From the NCBI GenBank assembly GCA_963580455.1, contig OY756958.1, forward strand, positions 23,014,501 through 23,078,500: a stretch of 64,000 bases of DNA, read 5' to 3'. How positions within the stretch are numbered: position 1 is the first letter of the stretch; every line of letters begins with the position of its first letter. This stretch comes from Euonymus europaeus (taxonomy: Eukaryota; Streptophyta; Magnoliopsida; Celastrales; Celastraceae). The notes beneath the pieces are model-generated. The model saw nothing but the letters and a program-made list of their open reading frames with translations, made no database searches and was not told where the DNA came from. A program made the position numbers and the translations under genes. Positions 57,301-64,000 of the stretch are shown here, piece by piece.

Positions 57301-58608
57301 TCATCATCATATTCTGGCTGGTGTAATCTTTCGAAAGTTGTATTCTTCAATATACTAGTTAGTTCCCGCAAGTCCCATTTACCACAAATCAGCATTGTCT
57401 TCGAGTTCTTCGGCTGACAAATTTTGGAAGATTCCATCACCCAAAACTATATCACACATGTATCATCACTCGTTAGCATAAATTCACAAGTGAATTGTAT
57501 TGTAATTATGGTTGTATCATATATGTATTTCTTAAAATAAAATATTACCGGCAAAGCCACGCAGCACCCTGTGACATCCTGTGCGTTGGACTTGCACAAA
57601 GATGTATGCAAGTATTCATATGAATGTCAAGACCAGTTGTACTCATTGATTTTTTGCAGCTCTTCTACGTAGTTGATATATCCCCAACTCAAAGTCATTG
57701 ACTTGTTAGGTACAAACAATGATGCGTGAAGATAAAGCACAAGAAGTCGACATAGGTCATCCTCAGCTTCCGCATCATCTCCTACTGCTGCTTCTTTCAC
57801 TTGTGTTGCTATAATTGTCTTTGTCAATCTTGGGCTAAACCTAAACCTTCTTTCAATAAATTTACTGTTGACATCTTTTTTTTGAGGTGCTATCTCAATA
57901 GCCCTCTTACCATCTGCAATCCTGAATATCGTCTTGAATTCCTTGTAGCTAAACTTCTTGAACTGTCCACCTATGAGGAATGCTTTCTTTTCTTTGTCAA
58001 AAGTCTTCACTAGGTTGAACATGTTCATGTTTGAGAAGGTACCCTCAGCGACTGTAATTTCTTTCCTTATAATGCCCTGAATCAACTGCCAAAAAGGTAT
58101 TTTCTTCAGCTTTTCCATTTGGCTCTTACGTAAAGATAGTTCATCAATGAGTTCCACAATGCCTTGTAGACTAGATCTATAATGGGTTGTACTGATTGGA
58201 TTGCCTTTTGCCTGTCAATATAATTACAGTCGGATCATTTGATATGGAATAAATAGCGTAAGTATCATCAACATATCACAGATGTATCACCAATGTATCT
58301 ACTTTGTATCATGTATATGTCACAATGAGCCAACTGCATCATCATCATTGTTTGCACATAATAATCACTGATGTATCAAAAAGGGCTATCATATATTTAT
58401 TGTAGCCCTTGTTTTCTAAAAACCATGGATGTATCGATGACATATCAGATATGAAAAGCAATATATGTTAAAAGTATCACATAATACTTGTCTATCATGG
58501 ATGTATCATGAATAAAGTTTATTATCAGATATTGGTAGTATGAGGACATTGTTTGTTTATCAAAAAAAAAATCAGAAAAATCACTCGTAATAACAGATAA
58601 CTTACCAT
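54311..58608 (-). pseudogene. DUF1985 + Ulp1 (C48) cysteine-protease gene of the MULE
   Basis: Many-exon gene (-), ending at TGA 54311. The first coding exon appears to be the ATG alone (58606-58608) followed by GTAAG; exon 2 (to about 57555) starts AKGNPISTTHYRSSLQGIVE and holds the DUF1985-like part (IPFWQLIQGIIRKEITVAEG, later FKKFSYKEFKTIF). An in-frame TGA interrupts it at 57627-57629. The next exon (57434-56715 region) is acidic then coiled coil. Short exons follow (about 56589-56487, 56404-56281, 56205-56120, 56017-55973). A frameshift or misjoined exon lies near 56340. Another Lys/Glu-rich exon lies near 55880-55400. Peptidase exons come last: TFYIFDSLCW (about 55110), NHWTLVTFDSLTGDWTQYNS (about 54880-54820) and TSVDCGIHVCHVMEKV (about 54465-54420). 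His and Cys of the Ulp1 triad are present, but the Asp position, 17 residues after His, reads Asn. The family cleaves SUMO-like conjugates; the role in a transposon is unknown. Confidence 0.78.
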
Positions 58609-58668
58609 TTTCTCACTCTAACTGTATCTTCAAGAGTTACTGACTGAGAATCCCCAACACCCAAACCA

Positions 58669-58677
58669 GTTATATAG
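58669..58677 (-). promoter_or_regulatory. TATA box for the Ulp1-like gene
   Basis: On the minus strand: GCACTATATAACTGG, about 60 bp upstream of the ATG at 58608. The position fits a short leader. Confidence 0.6.
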
Positions 58678-59058
58678 TGCGGAGGAGTCGCGTTGTTTAA
58701 CACAGTCGTGATACTTCTCGTTCAAATTTCTCTTGCGGCTTTCTGTGCAGGAGGACGCGTCGATCGGTGGAGCTCAAGACGGAGGAGCTTAAAGAAGACG
58801 CATCTTTCGGCGGGAGAAGATGTACAATGTGTGGCGGAGCTGGGGGAGGTGATAATGTTTTGGGTATCACGCCGGCTAGGATTAGTAGCGTATCACGCCG
58901 ACCGAGGCGTTGTAGATTTTTTGAATTTTCTGACAACCTAGGGTAGCAGTGTAATTTTACAATTAGGTGGACTAAAAAGAAGGAAAATTTTTGGCACCAT
59001 ACTACGATACCCATAAGTATCATAACTGGGACCGGCTTACAATTCCCCCTATTTTGAA

Positions 59059-62000
59059 TTTTGAATGTTTTGGACTTCATCTCTATGGATTTTAAATTTT
59101 GGGCTAATCTTACGATAATTTGGATGAAACCCAGCCCAATATTTTATAAACTTACAATGCCTGGCCTTATTTAGTGGGCCTGAGTGCATTTAGGCCCAAG
59201 ATTATTCAAGTAGAGTTAGGGGTCCAATAGGGACTAGTTCATATAAGAAATTAAAAAAAAAAGTAAGTTTACAAGTTTGACCTTTGGACATAAGACACAT
59301 ACCTAAATTTGGGATGTCAGACCCGTTTACAAAAAAAAAGTTACTTGACGACATTATAAGTTTAGTCAAGGTTCAACGCATAGCCATAACAATAGTTCCC
59401 CGTAAGAGAATCAAGCTCAAAATTCACCTGAAATTCAACTATTATTTACAATGACACATTCTAGTTTATCAACAAATTTAATTAATTAAGCTTGAAGCTT
59501 GGATGACCCCACTGATTTACATGTATATTAATTATGTAAGTCACATTAGCCATATAATGTACTCATGACATATGAATAGTGTCATGATTATGTTACATTA
59601 TAGTAGGGATACACTTATTTTCTCTATCTCAATTCCTCTATATTGTAGACTCATAGATTCTTGTCCGCCTATGAAACCTCACCAACCCATCAGGTTGGTT
59701 GCATTCTTCTTGTGGAACTTTTTGGGACAGTGAAAAACTATTAATCCTCTCACAATTAAAATCTAACCATCATAATCATGTCACATCATATCAAATTTGG
59801 GGAATTCATATATTTTGATTTGTGGGAATGGGCAAAAACCCTAATGCCCTAACAATATTCTTCAATTTTTTTGGTAAGTCGATTACATTTCTTTGATTCA
59901 AAGTAAGCGTTGAGTAATTGGATCATCCCACTCTTAACTATAAATAAATAATTAATCGGGTAAAATCATTCGACTTCATCGAATTAACACGATTAGTTAT
60001 TGTACATTGGAAAATGATGAACAGTGACAATTAGAGCAGCGAATCCTCATTGAGATTGTCTACTTGTTTGTCCTAAAATATTATTCGATTTGAGTCAGAA
60101 CTACTATCTTAAAGAATCCAACTCTTAATCTCAGTGAGTGAGTTTGAAGGGATGAAACAATGATTGTGAGTGGGACTGGTTTGTACAGGAAGTTTTACTC
60201 AAGTCGGCGAATAAGACGCACAAACCCACTACGGTGCAGCAGCAGCAGTCGCAGCAAGTGTAAAGGCATGGTTGCCGTATGCGTTGTAGTTGTCACACTC
60301 ACTACAGTAGAATGATGCTTGCGTGGAGCAATGGGGTTTTTCTTTCCAATAATAATAATAATTATTATTTAATTTAATATAATTAGATGTCCGAGCACGA
60401 GAGGAAAGACATGATGTGTCGTGTCTGATTCCAAGATAGATCTCCCTTTTGCGATTTGAAGAGCTCGAGACACAATTCACATACAAATATCTATTTGATT
60501 AAATGTTTGTGTAGTCTACGTTCTATCATACATATTCTCAGATTTTTTCAGACACTATTATTTATATCAATTTATATTTTGTCGGATATAATTTTAACCA
60601 AACGGACGTACAATGCATATTTCATTATTTCCTCACTTTTTTTAGTTTTTTTTTACCCGATGACGGTGAGTACATTCTTTACGTATCTGTACATATGAAT
60701 TACAGTGGTGCCGAATATTCTTAAGAAAATTATCTATAAAGCATTAACAATCTATATGACAATCACTATAGTCATAAGATCTGGCTTCATTTTTACATTT
60801 TCAAATTCAAAATCATGACCCTCACTCATATTAGGGAGTTAGGATACAACAAATTAGAGATATATAGCAATTTCGGATGAATTATGAACAAATATTGTAT
60901 TCCATGAGTCTTTAACCCATAGGATAGGAGGGATCTAATTAGCCCCAAATCCCTTCGTAATCATATTTTTCTTTTTAGTTTTTGGCATTATTGAGTATTT
61001 TGGTTCACTTATGTAGTAGTACAAGGAAATTGGGGGGGAAAAATTACGATTTGTGCGATTTACAGAAACAATTACCGTTAAAGTAATTAAAGCCTCACTT
61101 TTTTCCTTAACCCACAACTCCTTTGAGCTACATGTATATGGTTTTATGGGCAAATGTAATTAAATTAATCTCCCCCAACATATTTTGTTTTCTTTCAAGA
61201 GATATCTTATAGCAACTTACGAGGTTTGATTCTAGTAGATAAGCAACCATTCATGTGATTTCAAGACAAGATCTTGGACATAATTAATTTGAGATTATAA
61301 GATTGGGTCATAGGAATATGATAATTAGTCTAAGTTGTAGTATAAAATATTTGGTTATTGCGAAATACTACGTCTTTCTTAATTTCTCGATTGCAGCACC
61401 ACATCATCCAACAATGTGGCGTTCTAGGGCCACTGAGTTTTTCTTCTTCCAAGCTATAATGTTTGAATCAACAAAAAATACCTCTTGTGAATTAATATGG
61501 CATACAATACCAAATGAATTTAGGCTATGGATTTGGAAAATCTCACTAAGACCAGTACTGTTGTAGTCATGCATGCTCTAAGTGTTGACACAATTTATTG
61601 GGTTGTACGTCAGGTGATAAACTTTTGTACGTGCGTGAAAACGTTATAACCCGAGTTTAGATACATGTCAGATGTTCAAAGGGAAAACTTTTTTGGTGTC
61701 GTTTTCCATTAAAAAAAAGTGTCGTTCAAAGCATAAACATAAAAATAAACGAGTAGCTATTTTTGATGTATTTTTTTTAAAAAAATATTTATATTCTAGC
61801 TAGGTCCATCACTACGAGAGTCTCGTGCAGAGTTATAGTTTATTTTTTAAAAAAATTGATACTCATAAAATTTAAATTTATGGGGTGTGACAACAATTAT
61901 CCTATTCTCTGGCCTCAAACACCATAACACGAGTTCCACTTAATAGTGTTGGTGTTAGAATTGATGAGCAAATTCACTCTATCTTGTCCAACTGCCATTC

Positions 62001-64000
62001 CTAGACGTTTTTCACTACTTCAAAGAGGGAGTCAAAGGGCAGGAATATGACATATCATATCACACACCATATATATACACTCAAAATTTGTAAATGACCT
62101 TGAGAATGATGCATCGTCTTGAAGACAAACTCTTTTTAGGTCCATTGCACTATCTATCTCAGAGTGGTGGGGGCATCAAACGTACATTCTAGCCAAAAAA
62201 ATTTATGCGCATGGTTACGGTAGCACTCACAAGGGGATGCTCACTTAGTGCTCAACCAAAACAAATGCAAGCAATACCTTTTTTAAACAGATAACGTTTG
62301 ATATTATATAAATTTATCTTTTGAACATTTAGTCTCTGTTTGTGTTAGCGTATACACAAATTTATACTCTGTCACTGATACTCTCAGACGCTCTCCTTTT
62401 TTACGCTTTACGATAACTTATATTCTAGGAGACATACCCTCATCCAAATAAAGTAATGCACACAAACTTATAACCCGATGATAGGATAAGTTGTACTGAA
62501 GTCCAGCATGTGACCACGGTAATATTATTTACTCGAATCATAACTTTCTGAATTCATGCAATTTTATGTTAGAGAATTCACCATTAAGTGGTTAAATAAA
62601 GTAATACACTTGTCACCAATTGGTCACATGTGTGTAATTTTTGAGCGTGCAAGCAATATATGGCGGCTAAAGAGATACAAGCGTTATCCTAACCAAGAAA
62701 CCCAAGTGGGGACACAATGTCTACAAAAGAAATCCCAACCATGGAGTTGGACCCCATAGGCTGCCAAGAAGTTAGGACACAAGAGAGGATGATGTGTAGT
62801 TTGTGTGGGTCCAGCCACGGTGTTTGTCGGGAGGGGTCATGAGTGGGACCAATCATGGGTTTAGATAGGGGCTCTCTACATATATGATTTGGGTAGCTGG
62901 GGAGAATAAGAAGAAGTAATGTATTATGCATGTGGTCTGTTGAATAGTTTTTTACAAAGGTGACCAAAGTGGGTCCAAAATCAAAGATTAGTTGATTAGT
63001 CTTTCAAAAATTCTCTCCTTTGTCGCTACAAATTAACAAAAGTTTTCAAATTAGCCAGAGAAGATCTTGTGGTGCAACTTTTGATGCAAAAAGGTAGGGG
63101 ATTTTGTAGTTTGAAACTACTTTTTAAGTGGTTTTTTTTATATATTCAAAACTTAAAAATGTTAAGATATAATTTCGATAAATTAATAATCTAAATTAAT
63201 ATTAGTTTTTATCGGTCCCGACTTTGGATAAATGTGATAAATAAATAATTCGTTAAATTTATAAGATATATTTAAAAAAATACATAAATCTCACTTGATA
63301 TACAAATTAATTTATTAATTAATAAATTTCACTATGTCAGGAATATTAATTTAAAGAGGTTTTAGTGTATGTTACATATATATGGTGAGTAGTGTAAGGA
63401 GGTTAACCAATTAATTGAGTAACAGTTTATTGCATGGATTCGGAAGGTTTAGAGTTTGATTATTTTTTGAAATAATATTCTTATGATCAAGCTCCATACT
63501 TTGACTCAACTTATTATGTCGTTAGGTTAAAAATTTATGTGCATTCATCTTGATGATCCAAATTAAGTGTTATATCAGATATAAAAATATAAATTTATAT
63601 GATGTCGTATTTGATTAAAAAAAATTATAGTTGACCGTATTTTGGTGAGAAAGACAGCAAAGTTAGGCCTTCTTCGTTTTTGTGTGTGCTCGAGGAAGAT
63701 AATGTTTTGAGTTTGGTGGGTGCGCGTGCAGCACAAGATGTGGAATGTGGTCATAATGGATGCTGCCAGCCACGCATAATAATATATATTCACGACTCCA
63801 TCCATACATAGCTTTCTGCATCATTTCTTGCCCTTAAAAAGAACTCCCTTATTTTGATTCTAATGAAGCTCACAATTTTGTATCATTGCATACCCATTTT
63901 ATTATTTTTTTTATAAAAGAGGGTGTTTTTATTAATAACCTCGTTTATGACCGAGGAATACCGAGATAACAGATTGAAAATGAAAGCAACCAAAAATTAC
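59059..64000. other. gene-free right end of the window
   Basis: No coding region recognised. An 85-codon minus-strand frame (60229-60486) ends in an Ala run made by a gca repeat (tgcagcagcagcagtcgcag at 60236-60255) and matches no family I know. At about 63410-63560 (+) a SINE fragment reads gagtaacagtttattgcatg, then aaggtttagagtttgatta, aligning with the 1987-2240 family. A few GGCCCA/GGGCC words (about 59130-59210) lie just outside the MULE. Region 62640-62960 is less AT-rich, but without a domain. Confidence 0.4.

Larger units (their letters stand above)
50735..59058. mobile_element. candidate 8.3-kb Mutator-like element with transposase and Ulp1 gene
   Basis: Proposed element 50744-59049, flanked by tattttcaa (50735-50743) and tattttgaa (59050-59058), a 9-bp duplication with one mismatch. 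The ends begin GGGGAAATGATC on the left and, reversed, GGGGGAATTGTAAG on the right, so any terminal inverted repeat is very short and imperfect. Inside are a MuDR-type transposase (+) and a DUF1985/Ulp1 protease gene (-), facing each other with about 490 bp between their stops. Mutator-like elements carrying Ulp1-like genes and lacking long TIRs are known in plants (the KAONASHI group). Both genes carry in-frame stops, so this copy looks inactive. Boundaries are an inference; the gene content is seen directly. Confidence 0.7.

Noticed and set aside
55423..57417. Plus-strand Ser-rich frames in the MULE
   Set aside because: Antisense of Glu/Asp/Lys-rich exons of the Ulp1-like gene; poly-Ser and poly-Phe runs are the expected mirror of gaa/gat codons.
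60229..60486. 85-codon minus-strand frame ending in poly-Ala
   Set aside because: The Ala run comes from a gca microsatellite; no homologous domain, no other exons seen.
1..64000. CRISPR arrays, operons, riboswitches, phage or plasmid features
   Set aside because: Gene structure with introns, plant families and plant transposons shows a plant nuclear genome; no regularly spaced identical repeats were seen.

Overview
The window is nuclear DNA of a flowering plant, most likely a eudicot. It is AT-rich, its genes are broken by GT-AG introns with AT-rich interiors, and it carries plant-specific families (AHP phosphotransfer protein, DMP/DUF679, plastid PPDK, RLCK-VI kinase, RF298-type RING ligase) plus typical plant transposons. 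Nothing prokaryotic or organellar was seen. I cannot place the species.

Layout. 1-2.4 kb: gene-free, with two tRNA-derived SINE copies. 2.4-3.5 kb (-): a six-exon histidine phosphotransfer protein. 4.6-5.0 kb: a foldback MITE. 5.7-8.8 kb (-): a seven-exon prolyl 4-hydroxylase with a C-terminal ShK domain. 9.3-12.3 kb (-): a decayed receptor-like cytoplasmic kinase. 13.0-13.2 kb: a short retroposon with a perfect 16-bp target duplication. 13.8-17.4 kb (-): a nine-exon homologue of the uncharacterised protein At4g15545. 17.5-18.1 kb: a complete non-autonomous Mutator-like element with a perfect 10-bp target duplication. 18.1-22.7 kb: gene-poor, repeat-rich. 22.97-23.60 kb (+): an intronless protein with a PNRC-like proline motif. 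26.3-26.8 kb (+): an intronless DMP membrane protein. 27.4-28.4 kb: a candidate LTR next to a one-exon SpoU methyltransferase fragment. 29.2-36.8 kb (-): a complete 20-exon plastid pyruvate, phosphate dikinase. 37.3-40.0 kb: a foldback MITE, a Stowaway MITE and another repeat remnant. 40.8-44.3 kb (-): an RF298-like RING E3 ligase. 45.4-45.7 kb: a degenerate tandem repeat. 47.9-50.2 kb (-): an intron-containing TATA-binding-protein pseudogene. 50.74-59.05 kb: a candidate 8.3-kb Mutator-like element carrying a MuDR transposase (+) and, convergent to it, a DUF1985/Ulp1 cysteine-protease gene (-). 59.05-64 kb: no gene recognised.

Exon models for AHP, the P4H, the At4g15545 homologue, PPDK and the RING ligase were joined by hand at splice signals, and each sums to a whole number of codons (154, 296, 336, 962 and 897 residues). 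The host genes are independent units, not an operon. PPDK and the At4g15545 homologue are also near neighbours in Arabidopsis (At4g15530 and At4g15545, recalled locus numbers), which suggests conserved microsynteny. The least ordinary part is the Ulp1-bearing Mutator element: its introns share a recurring short motif, the protease gene appears to have a start codon isolated on its own exon, and its catalytic Asp position reads Asn.
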